Of a stretch of 64,000 nucleotides of DNA, positions 21,284-30,782 are shown piece by piece. Source of the stretch: Arthrobacter sp. (GTDB lineage: Bacteria > Actinomycetota > Actinomycetes > Actinomycetales > Micrococcaceae). A program made the translations under genes and the position numbers. Location: positions 20,091 to 84,090 of the forward strand of contig JAPLAM010000017.1 of assembly GCA_026393275.1 (NCBI GenBank), in the 5' to 3' direction. The notes below the pieces were generated by a model, which searched no databases, had not been told where the DNA came from, and was given only the letters and a program-made list of their open reading frames with translations. Position 1 is the first letter of the stretch. Every line of letters begins with the position of its first letter.

Positions 21284-22194
21284 ATATCGATGACTACCCG
21301 CCGCCGGATCTCTCCCATCTCCAGCCCTGGGCCCAAGCCATGGCTCGACTGCCGGCGGAGGAACGGATCCGGCGCATCCGGGCGGACCGCTGGATCGGCT
21401 ACCCCTTGGCGGTCCAGACGCTCACCAGGCTCGAAACACTCTATGACTGGCCCGGCAAACAGCGCATGCCCAACCTTCTGCTGATCGGACCGACCAACAA
21501 CGGCAAGTCCATGATCATCGAACGGTTCCGCCGGCAGCACCCGGCACACTCCACCGCGGATCAGGAACACATTCCCGTCCTGTGTGTCCAGATGCCCTCC
21601 GAACCGTCCATCCCGCGGTTCTACACGGCCGTCCTCGCCGCGCTCGGCGCGCCCACGGGACCGCGCCGGCGCGTAGCTGACCTGGAACAGCTCACCCTCG
21701 CCGTGCTGCGCCGCGTCGGTGTGCGGATCCTGGTGATTGACGAACTGCACAATGTGCTGGCCGGCCGCGCCGATGTCCGGCGCGAATTCCTGAACCTGCT
21801 GCGCTTCCTGGGAAACGAGCTGCGGATCCCGCTGGTGGGGGTCGGGACCCGGGAGGCCTATCTCGCCGTCCGCTCCGATGACCAGCTCGAAAACCGGTTT
21901 GAGCCCATGACCCTGCCCCTGTGGGAGGCCAACGCAGACCTGTCGTCCCTGCTGGCCAGCTTCGGCTCCTCCTTCCCGCTGCGCACTCGCTCGAATCTGG
22001 CGACCGATGACATGGCCCGCTACCTCCTGACCCGCAGCGAGGGCACCATCGGGGAGCTCACCTCGCTCCTGACCGAAGCCGCAGTAGCCGCCGTGGACAG
22101 CGGCGAAGAATCCATCAACCACCGGACGCTGACCCTGGCCGAATACGACGGTCCCAGCGTGCGGCGCCGGAAGTTCGAACGCGAACTCAGATGA
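21277..22194 (+). CDS. tniB: TniB AAA+ ATPase
   Basis: LLIGPTNNGKSMIIERF Walker A; VRILVIDELHNVLAG Walker B; overlaps tniA stop. Confidence 0.92.
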   Translation: MVNIDDYPPPDLSHLQPWAQAMARLPAEERIRRIRADRWIGYPLAVQTLTRLETLYDWPGKQRMPNLLLIGPTNNGKSMIIERFRRQHPAHSTADQEHIPVLCVQMPSEPSIPRFYTAVLAALGAPTGPRRRVADLEQLTLAVLRRVGVRILVIDELHNVLAGRADVRREFLNLLRFLGNELRIPLVGVGTREAYLAVRSDDQLENRFEPMTLPLWEANADLSSLLASFGSSFPLRTRSNLATDDMARYLLTRSEGTIGELTSLLTEAAVAAVDSGEESINHRTLTLAEYDGPSVRRRKFERELR

Positions 22195-23393
22195 GGCCGC
22201 CGGAACGCTGGCCTCTGCACCCGGCCCCTGCAGAAACGGAATCGTTGTCCTCCTGGCTCCGGCGGATCGCAGCCAGCTACGGGATGTACTCCTACGAGCT
22301 GCTCGAACACGGACTCGGCCACCGCGAACTCAGCGACCCCGAGCTGGATCTGAACCCTCCGATGCACCTGCTCGAAGAGCTCGCCAAGCGCACCGGTCTT
22401 GACCAACACCGCGTAAACGCCATGACCATGGCCGGCTGGGTGCCATGGCTCTTCGACGGACTCGCCCCTGCCCCCGACGCCTACGAAACCTATGCGCACC
22501 AGCTCTCGGTGCTCCTGCCGCCCAAGCGGCGCATTATCTATACTCCGCGGAAGTGGTTGCCATGGCTCCCGGACTCCGGGGCGCGGCGGGGATGCCCGGA
22601 CTGCCTGGAATCCGGCCCGACGCTACTGCTCTTCTGGCAATTGCCGCTCATGGCCAGCTGCCCGGTACATGGGCGCCGGCTTGAAACCTACGAAGGACAC
22701 CCTCCTGACTACGTTTTGTGGAAAACCCCAGCCCATGGCGAGCGGGGGCTTCCGGAGTCGTTGTCCCTCATGGACCGGCGGACCTGGCAGGCGATAACCA
22801 CCGGTTCCGTCAATCTGCCCCGGTATCCGGTTCACGCGGGCACCTGGTTCCGGCTGCTGCGGACCCTCCTGGACGAACTCACCACAGCCCAGGGACGATA
22901 TGGCCGACAACTGGACGACGTGCGTCGTGTCTGGGAACACTGCGGACACCCGTTCCGGGCCGGCCTGTATTCGTGGCAACCGTTCGAAACCCTCCATTGG
23001 CCGGTCCAGCAGCAGCTGCTCGAAGCAGCAGCCGCCGCAATGGAACTGATCGAAGCCGGCTCACTGGTTGCCTTGGGAACCTCCGCGCACCTCCTGCGCC
23101 CCGAACCGAACCCCCGGATCGGCGACGGAACCCGGCCCGGCCCACTGACAGCAACCGCCGCCGTTCAAGAGAAGCCCACTCTCGATGAGCTCTGGAAACA
23201 AGCAACGGACGCACTGGAAGTCTGCATCAAGGCAGCCAAAGAAGAGCCGGCCGTCGCGCAGCAGCTCTTCAACTTCGCACGCTACGGATGCCGGAGTGAA
23301 GAATCCGTGCGCGGTCTCCGGCAAACCTTCACCGAGCTTCAGATACCCCTCGACTTCCTGTCACACATTGATGAGCGGGGGCCCTTTGCCTGA
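22191..23393 (+). CDS. tniQ: TniQ family protein
   Basis: WPLHPAPAETESLSSWLRRIAASYGM...; RRGCPDCLESGP...LPLMASCPVHGRRL zinc-finger pattern; synteny. Confidence 0.9.
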   Translation: MRPPERWPLHPAPAETESLSSWLRRIAASYGMYSYELLEHGLGHRELSDPELDLNPPMHLLEELAKRTGLDQHRVNAMTMAGWVPWLFDGLAPAPDAYETYAHQLSVLLPPKRRIIYTPRKWLPWLPDSGARRGCPDCLESGPTLLLFWQLPLMASCPVHGRRLETYEGHPPDYVLWKTPAHGERGLPESLSLMDRRTWQAITTGSVNLPRYPVHAGTWFRLLRTLLDELTTAQGRYGRQLDDVRRVWEHCGHPFRAGLYSWQPFETLHWPVQQQLLEAAAAAMELIEAGSLVALGTSAHLLRPEPNPRIGDGTRPGPLTATAAVQEKPTLDELWKQATDALEVCIKAAKEEPAVAQQLFNFARYGCRSEESVRGLRQTFTELQIPLDFLSHIDERGPFA

Positions 23394-23413
23394 CATAGAA
23401 TAAATAACGGGTT

Positions 23414-23482
23414 TTGTGACATATTTCGATTCCGGTCGAATCCGGAATCACGTTGTCACTTAAACGAACGTATAAATGACAA
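23414..23482. promoter_or_regulatory. Putative res (resolution) site
   Basis: GTGACATATTTCGATTCCGG...CCGGAATCACGTTGTCAC...CGTATAAATGACAA: inverted GTGAC/GTCAC-type motifs between tniQ and tniR, the expected position of res in Tn402/Tn5053 elements. Confidence 0.65.
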
Positions 23483-23494
23483 GGGGTCTGGACC

Positions 23495-24106
23495 ATGCTG
23501 GTCGGATACATGCGGGTGTCCAAGGCGGACGGGTCGCAAAGCACTGATCTGCAGCGCGACGCGCTCCTGGTCGCGGGCGTCGACCCATTGAAACTTTACG
23601 AGGACCACTCCTCAGGCAAGAAGGACGACCGTCCTCAACTTGCAGCCTGCCTGAAGGGCATGAACGCCGGGGACACCCTTTTGGTGTGGAAGCTCGACCG
23701 GCTCGGCCGGGACCTGCGGCACCTGGTTAACATCGTCCATGACCTCACCGAACGCGGCATCGGGCTCAAGGTCCTCACCGGGCAGGGCGCTGCCATCGAC
23801 ACCACCACCGCCTCCGGAAAGCTCGTCTTCGGAATCTTCGCTGCCCTCGCCGAGTTCGAGCGCGAACTCATCTCCGAACGGACCATCGCAGGACTCGCCG
23901 CCGCCCGTGCCCGCGGCCGTAAGGGCGGCCGGCCCTACAAGATGACCCCCGCCAAACTCCGGCTCGCCATGGCCTCAATGGGAAAACTGGACACGAAAGT
24001 CAGCGAGCTCTGCACCGAACTCGGCATCACACGCCAAACCCTCTACCGACACGTCTCACCAACCGGCGAACTGCGCCCGGACGGGCAGAAGCTGCTGGCG
24101 CGCTAG
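23495..24106 (+). CDS. tniR: Serine recombinase (resolvase)
   Basis: MLVGYMRVSKADGSQSTDLQRDALLVAGVDP...DHSSGKKDDRPQL...LLVWKLDRLGRDLRHLV. Confidence 0.92.
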   Translation: MLVGYMRVSKADGSQSTDLQRDALLVAGVDPLKLYEDHSSGKKDDRPQLAACLKGMNAGDTLLVWKLDRLGRDLRHLVNIVHDLTERGIGLKVLTGQGAAIDTTTASGKLVFGIFAALAEFERELISERTIAGLAAARARGRKGGRPYKMTPAKLRLAMASMGKLDTKVSELCTELGITRQTLYRHVSPTGELRPDGQKLLAR

Positions 24107-24389
24107 CGCAGGTGGACGTCAACACTTTTCCCTGGCAGTCCACAATGCGATCGCGCCGAATAGAACGATTGGAGCCCTAATACCCACCAAGGCGACCCAG
24201 CCCTGGGGGCCGTAAATTGCTAGGCGGCTCCGCCGCAGAAACCGCTGATGATCAACGAACGCTCGAACGGTCTTATTGGATAAACCCTCCACAGTACGTC
24301 TGCGGTTCGGCCGGCAGGTCTCACCGTCACCCCCGGCGGCATCCTCAGATAGGGGCTCACAGGCTTGTGAAAAAGTGAAATATGCGACG

Positions 24390-24565
24390 CTAAGGTTTTG
24401 CCGGGCGTCGTAGTGGCCTGTATTTGGCGCGGGGCCAGATGTAGTCGCCGGTGAGGTTGATGTGTTCCCAGCCCAGCGGTGAAAGGAACCGCAGGAGGTC
24501 CGGGTCGATGTCACCGCTGTTGCTGGTCAGGGTGGCGACGGTGCGGTCGAGGTAGACCGATTGTG
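24390..24565 (-). pseudogene. Tn3-family TnpA C-terminal remnant
   Basis: SVYLDRTVATLTSNSGDIDPDLLRFLSPLGWEHINLTGDYIWPRAK, TnpA-like C-terminus; no N-terminal region. Confidence 0.75.
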
Positions 24566-24897
24566 TCAACTTGATTGGAGCCCACCGAGACGGCCCGACT
24601 GGTACCCAGGTGCGGCCTTGATGCGGTCCAGAAAGCAGGGCCAAGGACGTTGCGACAGTCTTCCGTCGGGTGGCAGCTGCTCGTGGCGCTCAGCGATTAA
24701 TTGGTAGGAGTTAGCGTGTAGCGAGAAAAGCGCTGGCGTAGACGGGCAGGAAGGCCGACCACAGCCCAGCCCCAGTCCTCGGAGGTTGGTTCAGTTTTTG
24801 CAGAAGCTGTGCCTGATGCCTCCGTGCTTAGCCGCGAGCGGTGTCCCGCCTTGGAACACCGCCCGCAGGCTTATCCGCTCAGTATGGTTCGCCCAGA

Positions 24898-25149
24898 CTA
24901 AGCCCTCGACTTAGCCGACGCTCGCCGTGAGGCGATGGACAGGCTGATTCCGGCGGCAGCGGCTATTACCGCGCCGACGAAGGACCAAACAATCACTTCC
25001 ATAGGCCAGGACGGCCCTTGCGATGGATCAAGTCGGGAGGTGTTTATCCCAAACACTTGCGAGCCGATCCAGATGTAGGCAACCACAAGGAGCATGATTG
25101 CGCCTAACACTCCGGCGACTATGAAAAGTACCTTCGCAGCCTTGGACAT
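24898..25149 (-). CDS. Small two-TM membrane protein (possible partner of the upstream secreted protein)
   Basis: MSKAAKVLFIVAGVLGAIMLLVVAYIWIG...VIVWSFVGAVIAAAAGISLSIA; 31 bp downstream of the secreted-protein gene. Confidence 0.6.
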   Translation of the reverse strand: MSKAAKVLFIVAGVLGAIMLLVVAYIWIGSQVFGINTSRLDPSQGPSWPMEVIVWSFVGAVIAAAAGISLSIASRRASAKSRA

Positions 25150-25180
25150 TTTCGCAACTCCTGCTTACTCTTGATCCTGC

Positions 25181-26122
25181 TTAGGGGTTACAACGGTACG
25201 TCAGGTTCAACTGGTCGCCCCAGTACATCCACGGTCGCCATGACTCGAGGTTGTAGGTGCCGGGTTCGAAGACATTGCCCACTACGTGACACAGGTATTG
25301 CTCCTGGATTGTACCCGTGAGGTTCCAACCAATTCGACCCAATTTGGTGCGCAACTCGTCCACGTGTGCGTTGTGGGTTGCGAATCCGTTGTAGAACCGC
25401 CCCCAGCCCGTTGGGTTGAGATTTACCACTCCTCCTTGTGAAGCGTAGGTGATCCACGGGAGTCCGTCGATCAGGTCCACGCCAGCCCAGGGGTCTGCCA
25501 CCACCGGATACTTGACGGTTGGGGAGGAATGGTCGACGACCTGTACGAGTTGCCGTCCCTGGACTTCGTAGTGAGTAGGCAGAGCGACGCCAGCCGCATC
25601 TTTTGCCCATGGCTTGGCAAAGCCACCGAAGAACGTACCATCCGCTCTCGAGATCGCAACGCTTCCATCCTCATTCGGCTTCATCGCGGCTCCCGCGGGT
25701 ATGTCGACTCGATACTGGTATCGGGAGGGCGCTGCCGACGATTCGATAATTGTGTGAATGGCGACGGAATTGTCGTCCTGTGGGATGGGGACCGTAGCTG
25801 AGCCGTTGCCATTGTCGTAGGACACTACCCCGTTTCCAATGGGTCGCGCTGTCGCCGACTTCTCTGCAAAGGGAAGCCCGATCGAAAGGGACTGGCCCTT
25901 CTGGCCAGTTATCTTCACAACACCCGACGAATCGGTCGGCACCTCCACCTTCTTATCGCGAATGCCCTGTTTGCCAAGGGACTGGACGTTTGGAGAAACA
26001 GCTGCAATAGCCCTAAGAGCGTTGTCGTCGGGAGCGGCGCCGGCCGGTCCGGCTTGCCCGAGCAACAGCGCGAAGCCTATGGCTCCAACGGTCAGTGACG
26101 TGATTTTCCTTCGTAATGTCAT
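25181..26122 (-). CDS. Secreted protein, DUF2599-like C-terminus
   Basis: Signal peptide MTLRRKITSLTVGAIGFALLLGQAGPAGA preceded by GGGGG; C-terminal VVNLNPTGWGRFYNG...DELRTKLGRIG...IQEQYLCHVVGNVFEPGTYNLESWRPWMYW. Confidence 0.6.
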   Translation of the reverse strand: MTLRRKITSLTVGAIGFALLLGQAGPAGAAPDDNALRAIAAVSPNVQSLGKQGIRDKKVEVPTDSSGVVKITGQKGQSLSIGLPFAEKSATARPIGNGVVSYDNGNGSATVPIPQDDNSVAIHTIIESSAAPSRYQYRVDIPAGAAMKPNEDGSVAISRADGTFFGGFAKPWAKDAAGVALPTHYEVQGRQLVQVVDHSSPTVKYPVVADPWAGVDLIDGLPWITYASQGGVVNLNPTGWGRFYNGFATHNAHVDELRTKLGRIGWNLTGTIQEQYLCHVVGNVFEPGTYNLESWRPWMYWGDQLNLTYRCNP

Positions 26123-26977
26123 AGTTCCCCCAATTGAACTCGGCACCCCCTGTGCCGAGTCGAGTCACCATAACATGTTTGTTTGACGAGGACTTGTCAC
26201 ACCGAATGGCCGTCTCAGATCTGCTGGATTTCCGGTTCAGACGAGTCATTTTTAGGACCGGAATTCCTTCGCCGGAACTTGCAGTCCGCCTATTCTGGTT
26301 CGTCCTCAGCAAGTTCGTGACTTATTAGCGGTCTATCAGTTCGATCTAAGGCTGTGTGCAAGTCGGTAGGAGTCTGTGCCGGTTTCGATGATAGTGCCGT
26401 TGAACGTGAGCAGGTCCACGCGCCCGTAGCGGAAGATAGTCTTAGGCAGCATCTTTTCGTCGGCGGCTTCGACGAGTTCGTTCACGGGAATCATTCTTTG
26501 GTGAAGTTCCGGGATCTCACCTGCCAAGCACAAACTGTCCAGATTGCAAGTCGGTGGATGCCCATTTTTGCGGAAAACCGCGCTAGCGTCGGAAATTTAA
26601 CTTTTTCACAAACCACCCCAGATAGCGGCCCTATCCGGAAAGCACTTCCGTTTGCAACTAGCACCACACTCCCTCCGGCAGGCTCTGGCCGGACTCGTGA
26701 CCGGCGGCTGACACTTCCCGGGGCCGGGGCATCTCAAGTGTCAATGCCGCTTCGAAAACACGGGAACCGTTCAGCCGGCCATCAACGGCGTCTTTACGCC
26801 CCCAACATGAGCGAGGGCCGTTAGCGCCGGATCCTGTTCCATTGTTCGTGACGGGCCGGATCCGAGAGAATCTTGGGCTGGGCCACGTGAAGCTGTAAAA
26901 GGCGTCAGCTTACTGCGCACGAGATGACACAGCAGGCGCCGCATCGCGCGTTTCAACTGCGCTTCCTCCTTAGTCAT

Positions 26978-27166
26978 CTACCCTTTTCGTAGGTAGCCCA
27001 GCACCATCGGCACTATGATGGCAACGCCCAGTATCACGGGAATTAGATGGATTACTGGCCCTGTCTGCGGAAGCATCATTCGCACTATGACGGCACAAAC
27101 GACGCTAGCCAGGAATATTAGGCCTGTTGCAGCAGCTAACTTGCGAAGTCCTTGGGCTCGGGGCAT
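26978..27166 (-). CDS. 62-aa two-TM protein, candidate immunity protein for the RHS toxin
   Basis: MPRAQGLRKLAAATGLIFLASVVCAVIVRMMLPQTGPVIHLIPVILGVAIIVPMVLGYLRKG; Shine-Dalgarno GAAAGG; 46 bp downstream of the RHS gene stop. Confidence 0.6.
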   Translation of the reverse strand: MPRAQGLRKLAAATGLIFLASVVCAVIVRMMLPQTGPVIHLIPVILGVAIIVPMVLGYLRKG

Positions 27167-27212
27167 CTCGTACCTTTCAGTGCAGCGGAATCGTTCACGG
27201 ATCAGCCTTGTT

Positions 27213-30200
27213 TCAGGTAATCGCGTTTCGAATGATCGGGCCCAACCCAGCGGTGAGACCGCCCAGGCAACTCGCGCCGATACTGGATGCAGAGGTGCTT
27301 GATCCGTCAAAGGCGTTCGCTGAACCAACGCCAACGGCAGCAGTTGTGCAACCTCCCACCGCCGTCCCTATTGCGATCCCACCCAAAGGTGAGGTGAACG
27401 GTGTGACGGCCACACCGACAATGATGCCAAAAGTAGCCCCCACGAGCGCACCGACCACTGCGCCGAATATGGTGCCGCCCTCGGACGCGAGTCCGGTGGA
27501 ATCTGTTGCGTTGATGGGGTTACAGCCTGCGTAAAGGTACCTGTTGGCTTCCTGTCCGGAGGGGTCGGGTTGCGTGAAGCGGCCGCGGTAGGGGTTGTAG
27601 TAGCGGGCGCCGAATTTGATGCGGTTGCTGGCGGTGTCGTTGTAGCCGCCGGCGTAGGTCCAGGGGTTGGTGGCTGCCTGGGCGCCGGTGCTGGTGGTTT
27701 GGCCCCAGGAGTCGTAGGCGTAGGTCGCAGCCGGGGCCTGTGCGCTGTCGGTGAGCAGGATGGTCGAGCCGAGCCCGTCCATCGTGTAGTAGTAGCTGGC
27801 CCCGGTGCTGGTGCGCATGCTGATGAGGGTACCGCCCGGGTCCCGGATAAACGAGGTGCTGGCGCCGGCCGTGGTTTGGCGGCTGATGCCGAGGGAGCCG
27901 TTGAGGAACGCGGTGGCTCCGGCGGTGAGGCGTTCATCGTTCCGCGGCCCGCTGTAGGTGTAGTTGGCCGTCACTCCGCCGCTGGTGTTGGAGGTGAACT
28001 GGTCGAAGACGTTGTAGGCCTGCGTGGTGGCCCCGGCGGCGGTGGTGTTGCCGTTGGAGTCGTAGGCGTACGTGGTCGCCCCGGACGGTGGTGCGGCGCA
28101 GGTGCCGGCGCTGGCTCCGGACCAGCAGAGCTGGTCGGCGGCGTTGTAGGCGTTGTAGACGTTGCCGGTGCCGGTCTTGGTGTCCAGGGTCCGGTTGCCG
28201 TTCTTGTCGTAGGCCCAGGTCTCGGTCGTGGCCCCGGTGATAGCGGAGGTGAGCCGGTTGACCGGGTCGTAGCCGTAGGTAGTGACAGCGCCTGCCTGGT
28301 CGGTGACGGTTTTGCGCAGTGCCCCGTCCTTGGTGCCGTTAGCGGTAAAGGTGTAGGCCCGTTTGGTCAGGACCGTGCCACCGGTGGTGGTCGCGGTGAT
28401 GGACGTAGTCCTGCCGGCCCCGTCGTAGACGGTGGTGTTCTTCACCCCGTTGGGGTAGCTGGTCGTGGCGCGGCGGTCAGCGTTGTCGTAGCCGAAACCG
28501 GTGCACCGGGTGCTGTTCGGAAACACGGGTGTGGCCGGGCAAGACCCGCCGGGTTCGGCCAGGGTGACGAGCCGGTTCGCTGCGTCATAGCCGTAGGTCA
28601 CGGTCCCGCCCGGGTCGGTGAAGCCGGTGACGTTCGACGCCGCATCATAGGTGACCGTGGTCGTGACCCCGCCGGTGGTTTTGGACTTGGGACGGTTCTG
28701 CGCGTCGTAGGTGAAGTCGGTGTTCCCGGTATCGTCCTGGCTCCGGGTCAGGTTCCCGCGGGTGTCGTAGGCGTAGGAGACGCACTTGCTGGCGCAGTTG
28801 ACGCCCTTGTCGATCTGGATGAGCCGGTCATTGTCGTCGTAGTCGTACTGGGTGACCTGGCCCTTGCCGTCGGTGGAGGTGATGAGCCGGGAGGCGTCGT
28901 CGTACACGTTCGTCACAGCCCCCAGCGGGGCCGGGTAGGTGATTTTGGTCGGCATGCCCAGGGCGCCGTAGGTGTAGCTGGTGACGTTGCCGTTGCCGTC
29001 GGTGGACTTACAGACCTGTCCCTTCTTCGCCCCGCAGCTGGACCCGGCTGCGTCGCCCTGGTAGTTCAGTTTCGGTGTCCCGCCGGCGCCTCCTCCTGCC
29101 CCGGGGGTGGTGGTCATCGACCGGTTGTTGGTGTTGGCGTCGTAGCTGTACCCGGTGGTCTGGTTCTCACTGTTCACCGAGGAGGTGGGCTGGTAGTTCG
29201 AGAGCGGGTTCCCGGTGTTGGACGGATACGCGAACGTCGTTTCGGCCCCGGCGGCCCCGCCGGCGGGGTTGGTGACCTTCGTCAGGGAGTTGTTCGCGTT
29301 GTACGCGTAGGTCGTGGAATTGCCCAGCCCGTTCAACGAGGTGAGCCGGTTGTCGTGGGCGTCGAAGGTCCCTTGGGTGGTGTGGCCGAGCGCGTCGCTG
29401 ATCTTCGTGACCTGGCCCGAAGAGTTGTACTCATAGCTCGTGGCGTGGTTCAGCGGATCCGTCCCCTTCGAGACGGTTGCGGACGGGTAGCTGTAGCCGT
29501 AGATGCTCTGGACCGGCTTGCCGGTGGCGTAGGTCGCCTGCGTGAGTTTTTTCGAGGTGCTGTCATAGCCCAGGGTGGTGACGGTACCGGCGTCGTCGGT
29601 GACGGTGGTGAGCCGGTTACTCGGGGCCCCGTAGCCGAAGGACATGACCTCCCCGGCGGCGTCGCTGATCTCGGACATCGCACCGCCCGGCCCGAAATAC
29701 TCGAAATAGATGTCCCGGGACAACGCATCATCGTGGATCTGCGAGGGCTGCTCCGGGTTGTTCGCATCGTTGTAGGAGAAGGTGACCGGCCGGCCGCCGA
29801 TGGTGTCGTTGATCGTGGTGAGCCGCCCGGCGGCGTTGTAGGTGTAGGTGATCCTGTTCGGCGCCGTCGGGTTCTGATCATTCTGGTATGCGAGCCGGAA
29901 CGTCGAGCCGGCGAGCTGGTATTCGTTGCTGAAGCCGGTGTCGTTGAAGCGGATCGTCACCGCCGTCGAGGAGAACGTGGTGATGGTCGCATTCAGGCCG
30001 CGGGGCATCGTCCACGCCCCGGCTCCTGCGGGAACGAACTTGTAAGCGCCGCCGTCCGGGGCGATGTAGGTGACCGAGTTATCGGTGCCGACCGTGACAG
30101 CAGATTCCGCGGTTCCCACCGACAGTGTGGGCCTGGCGTCGTTGAACGAGTTGTACCGCCAGCCGATGCCAAGGTCCACTCCGGCGCCTTTGACGTGCAG

Positions 30201-30542
30201 CAACTGACCGGCCAGAACCACGTTGCCGTTCGTCGGGTTCCACGAGACAGTCGTCCGGTCCGTGAGGTGCCGGGTAACCATCGATGCCGCGGACCGGTTA
30301 CCCGACTTACTCGCATCTGGCCCGGAGGCCGGTGGCAGCACCATCGGCGACATCCCCAGAGCGGGTAACGCGGCCGTCTGGCCCGTCCGGAAAGGGGCTC
30401 GATGCTCTAACGAGGACGGTGCGCGGCCCGGCGGCTTCACCGTCGCCGGTGCGGCAACGGCCGCGCCCGCCGGCACAGTCACACCGCTGAGAACCACGGC
30501 GGAAAGAACAAGACCTGACAGAAGAGACCGTAAAGCAGCCAT
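27213..30542 (-). CDS. Secreted RHS/YD-repeat protein with hydrophobic glycine-rich C-terminal tip (polymorphic toxin-like)
   Basis: Signal peptide, many YD repeats (YGYDAANRLVTLA, YDAQNRPKS), core end NRIKFGARYYNPYRGRFTQPDPSGQEANRYLYAGCNPINATDSTG, then GTIFGAVVGALVGATFGIIVGVAVTPF tail. Confidence 0.9.
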   Translation of the reverse strand: MAALRSLLSGLVLSAVVLSGVTVPAGAAVAAPATVKPPGRAPSSLEHRAPFRTGQTAALPALGMSPMVLPPASGPDASKSGNRSAASMVTRHLTDRTTVSWNPTNGNVVLAGQLLHVKGAGVDLGIGWRYNSFNDARPTLSVGTAESAVTVGTDNSVTYIAPDGGAYKFVPAGAGAWTMPRGLNATITTFSSTAVTIRFNDTGFSNEYQLAGSTFRLAYQNDQNPTAPNRITYTYNAAGRLTTINDTIGGRPVTFSYNDANNPEQPSQIHDDALSRDIYFEYFGPGGAMSEISDAAGEVMSFGYGAPSNRLTTVTDDAGTVTTLGYDSTSKKLTQATYATGKPVQSIYGYSYPSATVSKGTDPLNHATSYEYNSSGQVTKISDALGHTTQGTFDAHDNRLTSLNGLGNSTTYAYNANNSLTKVTNPAGGAAGAETTFAYPSNTGNPLSNYQPTSSVNSENQTTGYSYDANTNNRSMTTTPGAGGGAGGTPKLNYQGDAAGSSCGAKKGQVCKSTDGNGNVTSYTYGALGMPTKITYPAPLGAVTNVYDDASRLITSTDGKGQVTQYDYDDNDRLIQIDKGVNCASKCVSYAYDTRGNLTRSQDDTGNTDFTYDAQNRPKSKTTGGVTTTVTYDAASNVTGFTDPGGTVTYGYDAANRLVTLAEPGGSCPATPVFPNSTRCTGFGYDNADRRATTSYPNGVKNTTVYDGAGRTTSITATTTGGTVLTKRAYTFTANGTKDGALRKTVTDQAGAVTTYGYDPVNRLTSAITGATTETWAYDKNGNRTLDTKTGTGNVYNAYNAADQLCWSGASAGTCAAPPSGATTYAYDSNGNTTAAGATTQAYNVFDQFTSNTSGGVTANYTYSGPRNDERLTAGATAFLNGSLGISRQTTAGASTSFIRDPGGTLISMRTSTGASYYYTMDGLGSTILLTDSAQAPAATYAYDSWGQTTSTGAQAATNPWTYAGGYNDTASNRIKFGARYYNPYRGRFTQPDPSGQEANRYLYAGCNPINATDSTGLASEGGTIFGAVVGALVGATFGIIVGVAVTPFTSPLGGIAIGTAVGGCTTAAVGVGSANAFDGSSTSASSIGASCLGGLTAGLGPIIRNAIT

Positions 30543-30782
30543 GCTGCGCCCCCAATATGATGTGCTCCCCAGTGAGCATCCTTGCGCTCCCCAGTGAGCA
30601 CAGGATGATCATCAGCGACAACACTCTCAAATTGCAATACACGAACCCCAGAATTTTTCCAAACCAGTGAAAAACCCGGCCGTCCTGCTTCACCGGCGAC
30701 CCCGCCGTCTCCTGATCGGGGCAGTGCGCGGCTGCGCGGCGATTGACTCCTCCCGACACCCGGAAGGGCCTCTCAACCCCTA

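Larger units (their letters stand above)
24352..26619. mobile_element. Tn3-family-derived, apparently non-autonomous element nested in the tni transposon
   Basis: Left end GGGGCTCACAGGCTTGTGAAAAAGTGAAATATGCGACGCTAAG; right end (reverse complement) GGGGTGGTTTGTGAAAAAGTTAAATTTCCGACGCTAGCG; 5-bp direct repeats AGATA at 24347-24351 and 26620-26624; truncated tnpA 3' end just inside the left end. Confidence 0.82.

Noticed and set aside
26336-26533. 65-aa minus-strand fragment ending IIETGTDSYRLAHSLRSN inside the Tn3-derived element
   Set aside because: Faintly like an IS21 IstB C-terminus, but too short to assign; left unannotated.
27570-30368. 932-aa plus-strand ORF opposite the RHS gene
   Set aside because: Antisense shadow ORF produced by high GC and YD repeats; lacks domain-like sequence, while the minus strand encodes clear RHS motifs.
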